Of a stretch of 64,000 nt of DNA, positions 27,715 to 36,389 are shown piece by piece; the stretch's first letter is position 1, and every line of letters begins with the position of its first letter. Source of the DNA: CAZWCX01 sp964632945 (lineage in GTDB: Bacteria > Planctomycetota > MHYJ01 > WSZJ01 > CAZWCX01). The notes beneath the pieces were generated by a model. That model was not told the origin of the DNA. It was given only the letters and a program-made list of their open reading frames with translations, and did no database searches. The position numbers were made by a program, and so were the translations under genes. Location: contig CAZWCX010000012.1 in assembly GCA_964632945.1 (NCBI GenBank), positions 1 through 64,000 on the forward strand, in the 5' to 3' direction.

Positions 27715-28298
27715 GAGCCGAGTTCTAACGGAAAACACATTCGACATTGGGCCATCGTGGGGGAAACCCTTCGGTGGCCCGATGTGTTTTTCTCGCCGCC
27801 TCCCCCGGGTCATCAAACTCGATCCACCCGTGGGCAATCCCCGGCGTCGGTCGTGGAGGTGCTCCGAACGCAGCCATCCGTTCGCGGAAACGGGGGGGCG
27901 GCGGGGTCGTCTACGGCATTCCACGGCCGGGATCGGCCGCGCACCGTCGGGACGTGCAGGAAGCTCCCCGAATTGCGACCGGTCGGGCAATCTTCGGGGC
28001 GCCCATCGACCGGGCGGTTCACCCCTCCTGGCCCCACGCATCGCATCCCCGGATCCACGGCCATCCAGTCACCGCGGCGGGCGGTGTGCGGTCCCCGGAT
28101 CGCTTGAGGAGCGACAACCCCCAGGCGCGAGGGTGCACCAGATCCGGCATTCGCTGAGGGGCCAACCAGGACCGCCCGAATCCGGCCGATTTGTGTCCAT
28201 GAGTCCAGAAGCGTTCGGTATAATTCCGCCCATTCGAGGGGATCCGAACGAATCGGGCGCGGCAGCCAGGCCAGTCCGTCTCTGCGTGGAGCGAAGGA
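27715..28298. other. Intergenic region between the barrel protein and DedA
   Basis: It begins with the terminator of the barrel gene. The remaining 500 nt or so have no ORF with coding character on either strand. Near the right end a TATAAT (28219-28224) may be the DedA -10. I see nothing else. Confidence 0.4.
27745..27791 (+). terminator. Rho-independent terminator of the outer-membrane protein gene
   Basis: CATTGGGCCA (27745-27754) pairs with TGGCCCGATG (27775-27784) with one G-T wobble. The loop contains a small GGG-GAAA-CCC hairpin. T5 (27787-27791) follows. It starts 30 nt after the stop codon. Confidence 0.85.
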
Positions 28299-29024
28299 TT
28301 GCTCGCGAACATCTTTGACACCATCTCCGGGTATCTCGAAGAATTCACCTATCTCGGCGTCTTCGTCATCCTCTTCCTTTGCGGCTTGGGGCTGCCCATT
28401 CCCGAAGAGTTGACGATCGTCGCCTCCGGCTACATCTCCTACCTCGGATTGGCGAAATGGCCCCTCGCCACGGTGGTCTGTATTGCCGCCATCCTGGCCG
28501 GGGATCTCGTGACCTACGCCATCGGCCGGTACTACGGGATGGGCGTGCTCCGCTCCCGCTTCTTCCGCAAGCTGCTCAGCGAAGAGCACCTGCAGAGGGT
28601 CAACCGCTACTTCTCGCGCTACGGCGCAAAGACCGTATTTTTCTGCCGGTTCTTCGCAGGCATTCGATTCTGCGCCTATTTTGTCGCGGGTACGGCGCGT
28701 GTTCCCGTCGTCACCTTCCTGGTCATGGATCTGCTGGGGGCGCTGGTGAGCGTCCCGATTTCGGTCTATGCCGGCTTCTACTTCGGAGAGAACATCGAAG
28801 ACGGCATCAAGTACCTGCACCGCGGGAAGCAGGTGTTTCTGACGGTTCTGGTGCTGGTCATTGCGGGCTTGGTCCTCTACTACTGGCGGAAGTCCAAAAA
28901 GGAAAAGGCGGCTGCGGCAGCCGTGGATGAGGCCGCGGCGAAGGACCGGAAACAGGCCACTTCCACGACGATCCCCGCCCCGACGATCCCCGCCCCGACG
29001 AGTCAGCCCGCCGCAGAACCGTAA
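28299..29024 (+). CDS. DedA-family membrane protein
   Basis: The protein has 241 residues. The probable start is TTG at 28299 with GGAG-N5-GGA upstream; no in-frame ATG lies near. The DedA/VTT motifs are clear: 'ILFLCGLGLPIPEELTIVASGY' (membrane-dipping helix with conserved Glu) and 'FFCRFFAGIRFCAYFVAGTARVP' (essential Arg pair with Gly). Hydrophobic helices surround these, and a last helix (about 182-200) precedes a charged tail. DedA proteins are inner-membrane, proton-dependent phospholipid or undecaprenyl-phosphate transporters. The tail holds a duplicated TIPAP unit from a 15-bp tandem repeat. A TATAAT at 28219-28224, without a good -35, is the only promoter hint. Confidence 0.88.
   Translation: MLANIFDTISGYLEEFTYLGVFVILFLCGLGLPIPEELTIVASGYISYLGLAKWPLATVVCIAAILAGDLVTYAIGRYYGMGVLRSRFFRKLLSEEHLQRVNRYFSRYGAKTVFFCRFFAGIRFCAYFVAGTARVPVVTFLVMDLLGALVSVPISVYAGFYFGENIEDGIKYLHRGKQVFLTVLVLVIAGLVLYYWRKSKKEKAAAAAVDEAAAKDRKQATSTTIPAPTIPAPTSQPAAEP
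28968..28997 (+). repeat. 15-bp tandem repeat in the DedA tail
   Basis: The unit ACGATCCCCGCCCCG occurs twice (28968-28982, 28983-28997), encoding TIPAP-TIPAP. It is probably a slippage product in a disordered tail. Confidence 0.7.
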
Positions 29025-29657
29025 TCGGGACCGGCCCGTGAGGCGCAACGGCGGCCTCAGGGGAGAGCGCCGCACCGTGCCGTCGTCGGGGAAGACCCAC
29101 GGTCCCGGCCTAGACCGCAGTCCCCGGCGCGGATGAGGCAAGCAGGGCGTAGGCGCGCACGGAAGCCGCCGGGCTCGCGGTGAGTGGCTCCCTATACCGC
29201 GATCTCGCGCGGCCACGCGCTACCCGGGCTGGTTCCCTCCGTAGCGAAAAATGGGCTCCCTTCGCTCCGCGATCAACATTCATCCCTCCTCCCGGCCCCT
29301 CCCCGGCGCCCCCGCGGTCCCTCATGCGGGCGTTGCGGGGCATCCCGCCGATCCGAGACGCCGCCCATAGGGTCGGTTGCATCTGGCTCGGGTCGGCGCC
29401 GTCGTTGTGAAAGCACCACCACCGTGTTCGGTTCCGACGCGAAGCGAATCGTGGATCCACGCGGGATTGCGGCCCGCTCCCGAGCCGTTGCACTCGCAGC
29501 GTAGTTCAGATTTCGGTCGGCCATCGCGAAGGAGATCGATCCCCGACGATGGGTGCCGGTGGGTGCCGGTCGAGGGGAAGGGTGGGCGAACGCACCGCGG
29601 AGAAGCCTGGCGGAGATCCACCGGGTGCACATGGGCGGCGAAGGGCGTTGGGAGCGA
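29025..29657. other. Intergenic region between convergent DedA and HIT genes
   Basis: About 630 nt. A minus-strand ORF inside it, starting at ATG 29521 (MADRNLNYAASATARERAA), has a protein-like first half but no ribosome site and an Arg/Gly-rich random-looking end. I do not accept it as a gene. A 10-bp direct repeat is at 29551-29570. CGGGACCG just after DedA and CGGTCCCG about 65 nt later could form a long-looped hairpin. Nothing else is recognisable. Confidence 0.4.
29551..29570. repeat. 10-bp tandem direct repeat
   Basis: GGGTGCCGGT occurs twice back to back in non-coding DNA about 90 nt beyond the HIT stop codon. With two copies only, its significance is unclear. Confidence 0.55.
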
Positions 29658-30149
29658 CTACTTCGAACCGGGCAGGGAGCGGCGGAGGATGCGGTACGTA
29701 TCCTCCAAGGCCTGGGGAAGGACCTTCGTCTGCCCCAGGACCGGCATGAAGTTGCAATCCCCGTTCCAGCGCGGAACGATATGGATGTGAACGTGATCCG
29801 GAACCCCGGCTCCCGCGGTTCGGCCCAGATTGATTCCGAGGTTGTAGCCGTGGGGGCTCATGACCTTCTGAAGCAGCGCGCGCATCTGGTTGGTCATCGA
29901 GAGGAACTCGAGGGACTCCTCCGGCGTGAAGGCCGCCAGATCAGCCTTGTGGGCCAGGGGAAGCACGAGCAGGTGCCCGGGGTTGTAGGGGAACTTGTTC
30001 AGAACCACGAAGCAGGTCTTTCCGCGAGCCAGAACGAGGCACTTCTCGTCATCGCCGGCGTCCCGGAGGCGGCAGAAGACGCACCCTCCGATCGGTTCCT
30101 CGGCCGTCTGGATGTACTCCATTCGCCACGGCGCCCAGAGGAATTCCAT
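29658..30149 (-). CDS. HIT-family nucleotide hydrolase/phosphorylase (Ap4A type)
   Basis: The protein has 163 residues. I chose the ATG at 30149 because the family begins 'LWAPWRMEYI' and GGAG precedes it; the longer frame runs into the upstream tRNA. It has the zinc-type 'CVFCRL', the nucleotide-binding 'FVVLNKFPYNPGHLLVLPLAHKADL', and the catalytic histidine triad in 'HVHIHIVPRWNGD'. 'NLGRTAGAGVPDHVH' and 'NFMPV' closely match mycobacterial Rv2613c-like diadenosine tetraphosphate phosphorylases. It should cleave dinucleoside polyphosphates. It is the only gene downstream of tRNA-Gly, with an intrinsic terminator between them, so it must depend on read-through or an unseen promoter. Confidence 0.88.
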   Translation of the reverse strand: MEFLWAPWRMEYIQTAEEPIGGCVFCRLRDAGDDEKCLVLARGKTCFVVLNKFPYNPGHLLVLPLAHKADLAAFTPEESLEFLSMTNQMRALLQKVMSPHGYNLGINLGRTAGAGVPDHVHIHIVPRWNGDCNFMPVLGQTKVLPQALEDTYRILRRSLPGSK

Positions 30150-30159
30150 CGGAAACTCC

Positions 30160-30194
30160 AAAAAAAAACTCCCCGGGCACTGCGTCTCGGGGAG
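30160..30194 (-). terminator. Rho-independent terminator between tRNA-Gly and the HIT gene
   Basis: On the minus strand, CTCCCCG pairs perfectly with CGGGGAG around a 12-nt loop, followed by T8 and one more A/T-rich stretch. It starts 5 nt after the tRNA 3' end and ends only about 10 nt before the HIT start codon. The HIT Shine-Dalgarno (GGAG) follows the T-run directly. Confidence 0.88.
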
Positions 30195-30199
30195 GAAAA

Positions 30200-30270
30200 G
30201 CGGGCGATGGGACTCGAACCCACGACGTCGACCTTGGGAAGGTCGCATTCTACCACTGAATTACGCCCGC
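30200..30270 (-). tRNA. tRNA-Gly (anticodon CCC)
   Basis: Read on the minus strand: acceptor GCGGGCG/CGCCCGC, D-arm ATTC-AGTGGTA-GAAT, anticodon stem CGACC/GGTCG with loop TTCCCAA (anticodon CCC), T-arm GTGGG-TTCGAGT-CCCAT. The length is 71 nt and CCA is not encoded. It reads GGG codons, which are common in this G+C-rich genome. A consensus promoter and a strong terminator flank it. Confidence 0.96.
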
Positions 30271-30286
30271 GCGGCAACCGGTGAAA

Positions 30287-30316
30287 ATTATAGGGTGTGA
30301 TTGACCCGCGTGTCAA
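30287..30316 (-). promoter_or_regulatory. Consensus promoter of tRNA-Gly
   Basis: On the minus strand: TTGACA (30311-30316), 18 bp, TATAAT (30287-30292). Both boxes match the sigma-70 consensus fully. The start would be about 10 nt before the tRNA 5' end at 30270. Confidence 0.88.
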
Positions 30317-30468
30317 GAGCCCCCGGATGGGGTTGGCAGGGGGGAGGGCGGGGGGGGCGGAAGAGCCGGGGGATCGGGGGACCGACGGATCGTAGGGAAG
30401 GCGCGTGGGTGAGGGTGCGCAGGGGTGCGCGGGCGTACGGCGATGCGCCGGTCGCTCGTCGGCGGGGG

Positions 30469-30897
30469 TCAGTATTGGCGGAAGGCGCGGAGGAACATCA
30501 TGCCCGTGACGGCCAGGACGAGCAGGAGCGTGAGGGTGATGTGGAGGGCCAGCGACCACCGCTCGGCGTTGCGCCGGGTACGGCGTTCCTCCCGGGAGGG
30601 AGGGGCATCGGATCGATCCCGGGCGAACGAGAGTTTCCCCCCGATGACCAGGATGGCCCCGAAGATGAACACGAGATCGGCGCCATGGTCGGTCCAGTAC
30701 AGGGACTCGAGGTGGGTGATCGCCAGGGCGCGCGCAACGGCGCCGTCGACGAGATCGCTCGCGATCGCGAGCAGGACGATCTCGATGAGCAGAAGCTCAC
30801 GCCATGGGTGATTCCGCGGCACGGCGGCCAGGGCGGGAACCAGGAGGCATCGGAAGGCGTGGAGGGCGTAGGGGACGAGGGAGACCCACTCGGTCAC
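30469..30897 (-). CDS. Small CDP-alcohol phosphatidyltransferase-like membrane protein
   Basis: The protein has 142 residues with a GTG start; GGGAG lies 8 nt upstream. Three or four hydrophobic helices are visible. The family signature D-x2-DG-x2-AR is present as 'SDLVDGAVARAL', and the two later Asp residues as 'DHGAD' (D-x3-D). The Gly normally four residues before that first Asp is missing ('SLYWTD'). The protein is shorter than typical phosphatidyltransferases (about 180-200). It may be a degenerate or minimal member making or exchanging a lipid head group, or a non-catalytic relative. It follows the complex I operon on the same strand after a 238-nt gap with a hairpin. Confidence 0.6.
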   Translation of the reverse strand: MTEWVSLVPYALHAFRCLLVPALAAVPRNHPWRELLLIEIVLLAIASDLVDGAVARALAITHLESLYWTDHGADLVFIFGAILVIGGKLSFARDRSDAPPSREERRTRRNAERWSLALHITLTLLLVLAVTGMMFLRAFRQY

Positions 30898-31096
30898 GGC
30901 CGATCTCCCGCAGGGAGCGGCCGCTTTCCGCCTTTCTGCTCAGCGGGACGAATCGCGGGCGGCGGACCGGGTCGGGTGCGCTGCGGTGGGCTTGCCGGGT
31001 CGCTCCACACGGCGCGTCCTCTTCCTTCCGGCGGTCGGGCGATCCCGCGTCGGGTCGGGTCTCCTGTGGGGCCTTGGCGTCCGTCGTCGCAGGGTT

Positions 31097-31127
31097 CCCA
31101 CCCGGTCCGCACAGGAAATCGGGTGGG
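31097..31127 (-). terminator. GC hairpin after nuoN, no U-tract
   Basis: CCCACCCG (31097-31104) and CGGGTGGG (31120-31127) are perfect complements around a 15-nt loop, 8 nt beyond the nuoN stop. The position suits the end of the complex I operon, but no U-run follows on the minus strand. Confidence 0.4.
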
Positions 31128-31135
31128 GCCGCGGG

Positions 31136-32647
31136 TCAGCGGGACATGAAGAAGACCGAACTCTGCGCGAAGTCGATCAGGGGTGTCCAGTAGAGCCCGA
31201 GCACCAGGACCGGTGCGGCCAGGAGGATGAGCAGGAGGGCGTAGTCGTTGCGCAGGGCGAACACTTCGGCCGGCCGACCCTCCTCCGGGATCCCCTCCAG
31301 GAACATCGCCCGGAGGATCCTCGCATAGTAGAAGAGGGACACGACGCTGTTGAGGAGGCCTGCCAACGCCAGCCAGTACCACTGTTCCTTGATCAGCGCA
31401 GCGAAGAGGTACAACTTGCCCACGAATCCGGCCGTCGGCGGCAGTCCGGTCAGCGAGAACAGGAAGAAGGCCATGGAGACGCCGATCAGCGGAGATCGCC
31501 AGCCGAGGCCCCGGAAGGCGGACAGTTCTTCGCTGCCCGTGCGTTCGGCGACCAGGATCACCACAAGGAAGGCGCCGAAGTTCATCACCAGGTAGATCAC
31601 CAGGTAGAAGAGGATCGCCGTGAGGCCGTCCTTGGTCAGGAGGACGAGGCCCATCAACAGGTATCCGGCGTGGGCGATGCTCGAATAGGCCATCAGGCGC
31701 TTCATGTTGGTCTGCTGCATCGCGGCCAGGTTGCCCAGGGTCATGGTCGCGACCGAGATGAGAGCGATGAGCATGGGCCAGGTGGAGGGTCCTACATTCA
31801 GGTAGACCCCGCCGGCCGCAGGCTCCCCGAAGGCGCCGTAGAAGAAGCGGATGAGCGCGCCGAATCCCGCAGCCTTGGGGCCGACGGACAGGAAGGCGGT
31901 GATCGGCGTCGGCGCCCCCTCGTAAATGTCCGGACACCACATGTGGAACGGGACGGCTGCGACCTTGTAGCCGAATCCGGCCGTAATCAGGAGTACGATC
32001 GTGGTCAGCGCGGTCGGATCCGCGGGGGCGCCCACCATCAGGGCCTGGCGGATCCCGGCCAGGTCCATCGATCCCGTGAGTCCGTACAGGAGCGAGAAGC
32101 CGTAGATCATCATGCCGCTGGCGCCGGCCCCGTAGACGACATACTTCAGCGCGGCCTCGGCCGACTTGCGGTTGCCGCGATAGAATCCCGACAGGATGTA
32201 GGAAGGGATCGAGATCATCTCGATCGACAGGTAGAGCATCAGCAGGTTGCCGGAGCCGACGAACAGGAACATCCCGAGCACGCAGGTCAGGGCCAACGTG
32301 CAGTACTCCGCCTCTCCCTGCTCGCGAATCTCCTTCTGGGTCAGCGACAGAATGAGCAGGATCAGGCCGGAGAGGACGAAAAGGAGCTTGAAGAAGACCG
32401 AGAAGGGATCGACGATCAGGCTGCCGAAGAAGTACGTGCCCAGGCGGCCTTCATGGAAGCCCTTCACGTGGTACTGCTCGAGCGTGAAGAGGAACGCCAG
32501 GAACAGTCCGCACACGGTCAGGGCGGAGATGGTCGACGGGCTCTTGCGGCCGGGGACCACATCCACGAGCACGAGCAGCACGATCGTCAACACGAGCATG
32601 AGCTCGGGGACGAATCCCCCCACGCTCCGGAAGATCTCTTCAGCCAC
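31136..32647 (-). CDS. nuoN: NADH-quinone oxidoreductase subunit N
   Basis: The protein has 503 residues. I prefer the GTG at 32647, with GAGGGAG upstream; a longer frame to 32704 overlaps nuoM's end and adds a polar leader. It is an antiporter-like membrane subunit with about 14 helices. Hallmarks include 'LLMLYLSIEMISIPSYIL' with the conserved Glu, 'AALKYVVYGAGASGMMIYG', 'VPFHMWCPDIYEGAPTPITAFLSVGPKAAGF' with the proton-channel Lys, and 'NMKRLMAYSSIAHAGYLL'. It carries out proton translocation in the membrane arm of complex I. It is the last nuo gene here. Confidence 0.95.
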   Translation of the reverse strand: MAEEIFRSVGGFVPELMLVLTIVLLVLVDVVPGRKSPSTISALTVCGLFLAFLFTLEQYHVKGFHEGRLGTYFFGSLIVDPFSVFFKLLFVLSGLILLILSLTQKEIREQGEAEYCTLALTCVLGMFLFVGSGNLLMLYLSIEMISIPSYILSGFYRGNRKSAEAALKYVVYGAGASGMMIYGFSLLYGLTGSMDLAGIRQALMVGAPADPTALTTIVLLITAGFGYKVAAVPFHMWCPDIYEGAPTPITAFLSVGPKAAGFGALIRFFYGAFGEPAAGGVYLNVGPSTWPMLIALISVATMTLGNLAAMQQTNMKRLMAYSSIAHAGYLLMGLVLLTKDGLTAILFYLVIYLVMNFGAFLVVILVAERTGSEELSAFRGLGWRSPLIGVSMAFFLFSLTGLPPTAGFVGKLYLFAALIKEQWYWLALAGLLNSVVSLFYYARILRAMFLEGIPEEGRPAEVFALRNDYALLLILLAAPVLVLGLYWTPLIDFAQSSVFFMSR

Positions 32648-32693
32648 CGGTGACTCCCTCGAGAATGGCGCGTTGCCGGACCCGGAATCGCGC

Positions 32694-34187
32694 CTAGCGG
32701 GCAATCTCGCCCACGACGACCCGCACGTGCTCCAGCGACTTTTCCATCATCTTGAGCAGCGGGGTCGGGAATACGCCGATCACCACGGTCAGGATTCCGA
32801 GCGGCACCAGGGTGACCATTTCCCGCGTCGTAACCTCGGGCAGGTCCTGGTACTTCGGGTTGAGCGGGCCCATGAAGACCCGCTGATAGGACCACAGGAA
32901 GTACCCCGCGGTCACCACGATGCCGGTCGTCGCGATCACCGTCATCCAGCGGTAGACGGGGAACGCGCCGAGGAACACGAGCGCTTCGCCGATGAAGCCG
33001 GCGAGTCCGGGCAGGCCGAGCGAGCCCATGAACGCAAGGCTCGTGATCCCCGCGTAGATCGGCATGCGGTTGGCCAACCCTCCGAATCCGTCGATGTTGC
33101 GATGGTGGGCGCGGTCGTAGATGACGCCCACCAGGAGGAACAGCATGCCCGCGATGACGCCGTGGGTGAACATCTGGATGGCGGCGCCGCTCAGGCCGGC
33201 CGAGGTGTTGGCCGCCAGGCCGAGCATGCAGAAACCCATGTGGCTCACCGAGGAGTAGGCCACCAGCTTCTTCAAGTCGGACTGGGCCATCGAGCAACAG
33301 GCGCCGTAGATGATGCTGATCACCCCCAGTGTCGCCATGATCGGCGAGAAGTCGACGGCCGCTTCCGGCAGCATGCTGTAGTTGATTCGCAGGATCCCGT
33401 ACACGCCCATCTTCAGCAGTACGCCCGCCAGAATGACGCTGATCGCGGTCGGCGCCTCCACGTGCGCATCCGGCAGCCAGGTGTGGAAGGGGAACACCGG
33501 CACCTTGATGGCGAATCCGATGAACAGGCCGACGAAGGCGATGAACCAGAACGTCCCCGTGAAGCGCGCGTGCGCCGCGGCCAGTTTCACCATGTCGAAC
33601 GTATGCTGCCCGGTGGCCGGGTCGATGTAGTCGAAATGGAAGGCCAGAATCGCAAGCAGCAGGAGCACGCTACCCGCCAGGGTGTAGAGGAAGAACTTGA
33701 TCGCTGCATACTCTTTCCGCGGGCCGCCCCAGATCCCGATCAGGAAGTACATCGGGAGGAGCATCACTTCCCAGAAGACGAAGAAGAGGATGAAGTCCAG
33801 CGCGCTGAACACGCCCATCATCCCGGTTTCCAGGAGCAGGAAGAGCGCGAAGTACGCGCGCGTGGCCTTCTCGATGTTCCAGGAAGCGATCACGCACAGG
33901 AAGGACAGGAGCGCGGTGAGCAGGATCATCGGGGCGCTGATCCCGTCGATTCCCACCGAGTAGTAGATCTGGAATTGCGGGATCCACGGATACCGCTCGA
34001 CGAACTGCATCGCCGCCGTGTTGCGGTCGAACGCGAACCAGAGGTAGGCCGCCATGACGAGGGGGATCCCCGTCGCCAGCAGGGAGAGCCAGCGGTGCGT
34101 GTCCTTGCTCTCGCTGCGGGTGAAGAGGATTACGACCATCCCCGCGAGGGGAATGAAGGTCATGAGGGTGAGCAGGTGGTTTTCCAT
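32694..34187 (-). CDS. nuoM: NADH-quinone oxidoreductase subunit M
   Basis: The protein has 497 residues; ATG at 34187 (a TTG two codons earlier is possible). Antiporter-like signatures include 'FFVFWEVMLLPMYFLIGIWGG' (conserved Glu), 'KVPVFPFHTWLPDAHVEAPTAISVILAGVLLKMGVYGILR' (Lys and the discontinuous helix), and 'AQSDLKKLVAYSSVSHMGFCMLG'. It forms the middle proton channel of the complex I membrane arm. It lies 12 nt after nuoL and 46 nt before nuoN. Confidence 0.96.
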   Translation of the reverse strand: MENHLLTLMTFIPLAGMVVILFTRSESKDTHRWLSLLATGIPLVMAAYLWFAFDRNTAAMQFVERYPWIPQFQIYYSVGIDGISAPMILLTALLSFLCVIASWNIEKATRAYFALFLLLETGMMGVFSALDFILFFVFWEVMLLPMYFLIGIWGGPRKEYAAIKFFLYTLAGSVLLLLAILAFHFDYIDPATGQHTFDMVKLAAAHARFTGTFWFIAFVGLFIGFAIKVPVFPFHTWLPDAHVEAPTAISVILAGVLLKMGVYGILRINYSMLPEAAVDFSPIMATLGVISIIYGACCSMAQSDLKKLVAYSSVSHMGFCMLGLAANTSAGLSGAAIQMFTHGVIAGMLFLLVGVIYDRAHHRNIDGFGGLANRMPIYAGITSLAFMGSLGLPGLAGFIGEALVFLGAFPVYRWMTVIATTGIVVTAGYFLWSYQRVFMGPLNPKYQDLPEVTTREMVTLVPLGILTVVIGVFPTPLLKMMEKSLEHVRVVVGEIAR

Positions 34188-34199
34188 GGTCAACCCCGA

Positions 34200-36383
34200 T
34201 TAGAAGAACACGCTCAACGCCACGGCGAGCATCACCATCCCCACGACCGCCCACGCCAGGTAATGGCGCAGCATCCCCGACTGGAAGCGGGAGAGGGCCC
34301 GGCCGGACGAGAGCAGCGTATTGGCCGTTTCATTCACCATGCCGTCGACGAGTCGGTTGTCGATCCAGCCGGCGACCGCGCAGAACCGGATGGTGAACTC
34401 CGCCGACCCGTTGACGATCCCGTCGATCCACTCGAGGTCGAACCGGGCGAGGAACGCATTGATGGCGAGGAGTGGTCGCACGAGCGTCCACTCGTAGAGT
34501 TCGTCGAAGAACCACTTGTTCATGAGGCAGTGGTGGAGCCAGGACAATCGTCGGGCCCAGGCCTCGGGCGATATCCAGCCGGCGTAGTAGGTGAGGGTGC
34601 TGAGCCCGATGCCGCAGGCGGCGATCAGGATCGACCAGATCATGGCCAGTCCGTGGGCCTCGTGTTCCACGTGCGCGATGTGGGCCGCGCGCGGGTCGGC
34701 GGCGGTCGATGCGGCCGGCTTGATCGCCACGGGCCGGGGGCCGGCTTCGTACATCTCCATCGACGGCTTTTGCACGTATCCCTCGATCCACTTGTGCGCG
34801 GAGAGGGGCGATCCGGCCGCGATCAGGGTCATGACCGCCAGGATGATCAGCGGGTACTTCATGACCGGATCTTCGTCCACGTGCTTCATGTGCGCCGGGT
34901 CGGGCGCGTGATGGTGTTCGTGGCCATGGCCCGCGTCGTGACCGGAGTCATGGCCGTGGCCGCCGCCGGTGGGGGTGCCGCCGTCCGCGTGGGCGAGCGC
35001 CCAGCGGGGCTGGCCCCAGAAGGTCATGTACATCAGCCGGAACATGTAAAAGGCCGTCAGCGCCGCGGCGCAGAAGCCGAACGTCGGCAACAGCCACTGG
35101 CTCGGATCGAGCATGGCCTTGGCCAGCGCCGAGGCCAGGATCATGTCCTTGCTGTAGAAGCCGGAGAAGAGCGGCACGCCGGAAATCGCCAGGGTGGCGA
35201 TCAGCATCGTCCTCCAGGTCCACGGCATCCGCGTCCGCAAGCCGCCCATCCGGCGCATGTCCTGCTCGTGGTGCATGCCCAGGATGACGCTGCCGGAACC
35301 GAGGAAGAGGAGGGCCTTGAAGAAGGCGTGCGTCCAGAGATGGAAGAATCCCGCCGTGTACCCGCCGACGCCCAGGCCGAGCACCATGTAGCCGAGCTGG
35401 CTGACCGTGGAGTAGGCGAGGACCTTCTTGATGTCCGTTGCGGTCAACGCGATCGTGGCTGCGAAGAGCGCGGTGAACCCGCCGACGTAAGCCACGCCCA
35501 GCAGCGCGGTGGGGGTGAACACCAGGTAGCAGCGCGTGACCAGGTACACGCCCGCCGCGACCATCGTGGCGGCGTGGATGAGCGCGCTGACCGGCGTGGG
35601 GCCTTCCATCGCGTCCGGCAGCCACACGTGCAACGGGAATTGCGCCGACTTTCCGATCGCGCCGCAGAAGAAGAACAGGCCCGCCAGCGTCAGGTAGTCG
35701 ACATGGAACCACCCGAGCACGTTCACCTTCAGGTGGGTGAACACGCCCTTCGAGATCAGGTGGAAAAGCTCGTCGTACTGGAAGGTCCCGGTCACGTGGT
35801 AGAGCATCAGGATGCCGATGAACATTCCCACGTCGCCCACGCGCGTGGTCAGGAAGGCCTTCTTGGCCGCGCTTGCCGCCGAGGGTTTCTGGAACCAGAA
35901 GCCGATCAGCAGGTACGAGGAGAGTCCGACCAGTTCCCAGCCGATGTAGAGCCCGATCAGGTTGTCGGTGACCACGAGGAAGAGCATGGAGAAGGTGAAC
36001 AGGGACAGGAAGGAGAAGAAACGCCCGTAACGTTCATCCCCCTTCATGTATCCCATCGAGAACAGGTGGACGAGCAGGCTCACCATCGTCACCACCACGA
36101 GCATGATGGCGGTGATGTTGTCGAGCAGGAACCCCATCCGGATTTCGAATTGCCCGACGGCCAGCCAGTCGAAGGTGAAGTGCTGCCGCCACAGCGGATC
36201 GTGGGCGTAGAGCATCTGGAAGAAGAGGATGACCGACACCAGGAACGAGAGCGCGATTCCCGCGGTCGAGACGAGCGCGCTGCGGTCCCCCAGGGCGCGC
36301 CCGAAGAACACCCGCGAGGCGTACGCCAGGAGCGGCGCGAGCAGGATGATCCAGATGCCGAAGGGGCTTTCCGTCAGAGACAT
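34200..36383 (-). CDS. nuoL: NADH-quinone oxidoreductase subunit L, with His-rich insertion
   Basis: The protein has 727 residues, longer than the usual 610-650. Core signatures are present: 'LYIGWELVGLSSYLLIGFW', 'KSAQFPLHVWLPDAMEGPTPVSALIHAATMV', 'DIKKVLAYSTVSQLGYMVLG'. The distal C-terminal lateral helix region is recognisable. The extra length comes partly from a loop after 'FWGQPRWALAH' that is extremely His/Asp/Gly-rich (GHGHDSGHDAGHGHEHHHAP), likely metal-binding or disordered. A second extramembrane stretch rich in Ala/His/Glu follows ('AHIAHVEHEAHG'). It provides the distal proton channel. It sits 6 nt after nuoK and 12 nt before nuoM. Confidence 0.95.
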   Translation of the reverse strand: MSLTESPFGIWIILLAPLLAYASRVFFGRALGDRSALVSTAGIALSFLVSVILFFQMLYAHDPLWRQHFTFDWLAVGQFEIRMGFLLDNITAIMLVVVTMVSLLVHLFSMGYMKGDERYGRFFSFLSLFTFSMLFLVVTDNLIGLYIGWELVGLSSYLLIGFWFQKPSAASAAKKAFLTTRVGDVGMFIGILMLYHVTGTFQYDELFHLISKGVFTHLKVNVLGWFHVDYLTLAGLFFFCGAIGKSAQFPLHVWLPDAMEGPTPVSALIHAATMVAAGVYLVTRCYLVFTPTALLGVAYVGGFTALFAATIALTATDIKKVLAYSTVSQLGYMVLGLGVGGYTAGFFHLWTHAFFKALLFLGSGSVILGMHHEQDMRRMGGLRTRMPWTWRTMLIATLAISGVPLFSGFYSKDMILASALAKAMLDPSQWLLPTFGFCAAALTAFYMFRLMYMTFWGQPRWALAHADGGTPTGGGHGHDSGHDAGHGHEHHHAPDPAHMKHVDEDPVMKYPLIILAVMTLIAAGSPLSAHKWIEGYVQKPSMEMYEAGPRPVAIKPAASTAADPRAAHIAHVEHEAHGLAMIWSILIAACGIGLSTLTYYAGWISPEAWARRLSWLHHCLMNKWFFDELYEWTLVRPLLAINAFLARFDLEWIDGIVNGSAEFTIRFCAVAGWIDNRLVDGMVNETANTLLSSGRALSRFQSGMLRHYLAWAVVGMVMLAVALSVFF

Positions 36384-36389
36384 GTTCCG

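Noticed and set aside
29273..29521. A small minus-strand ORF with a protein-like first half
   Set aside because: No ribosome site, Arg/Gly-rich second half, and no recognisable motif; the evidence is too weak for a gene.
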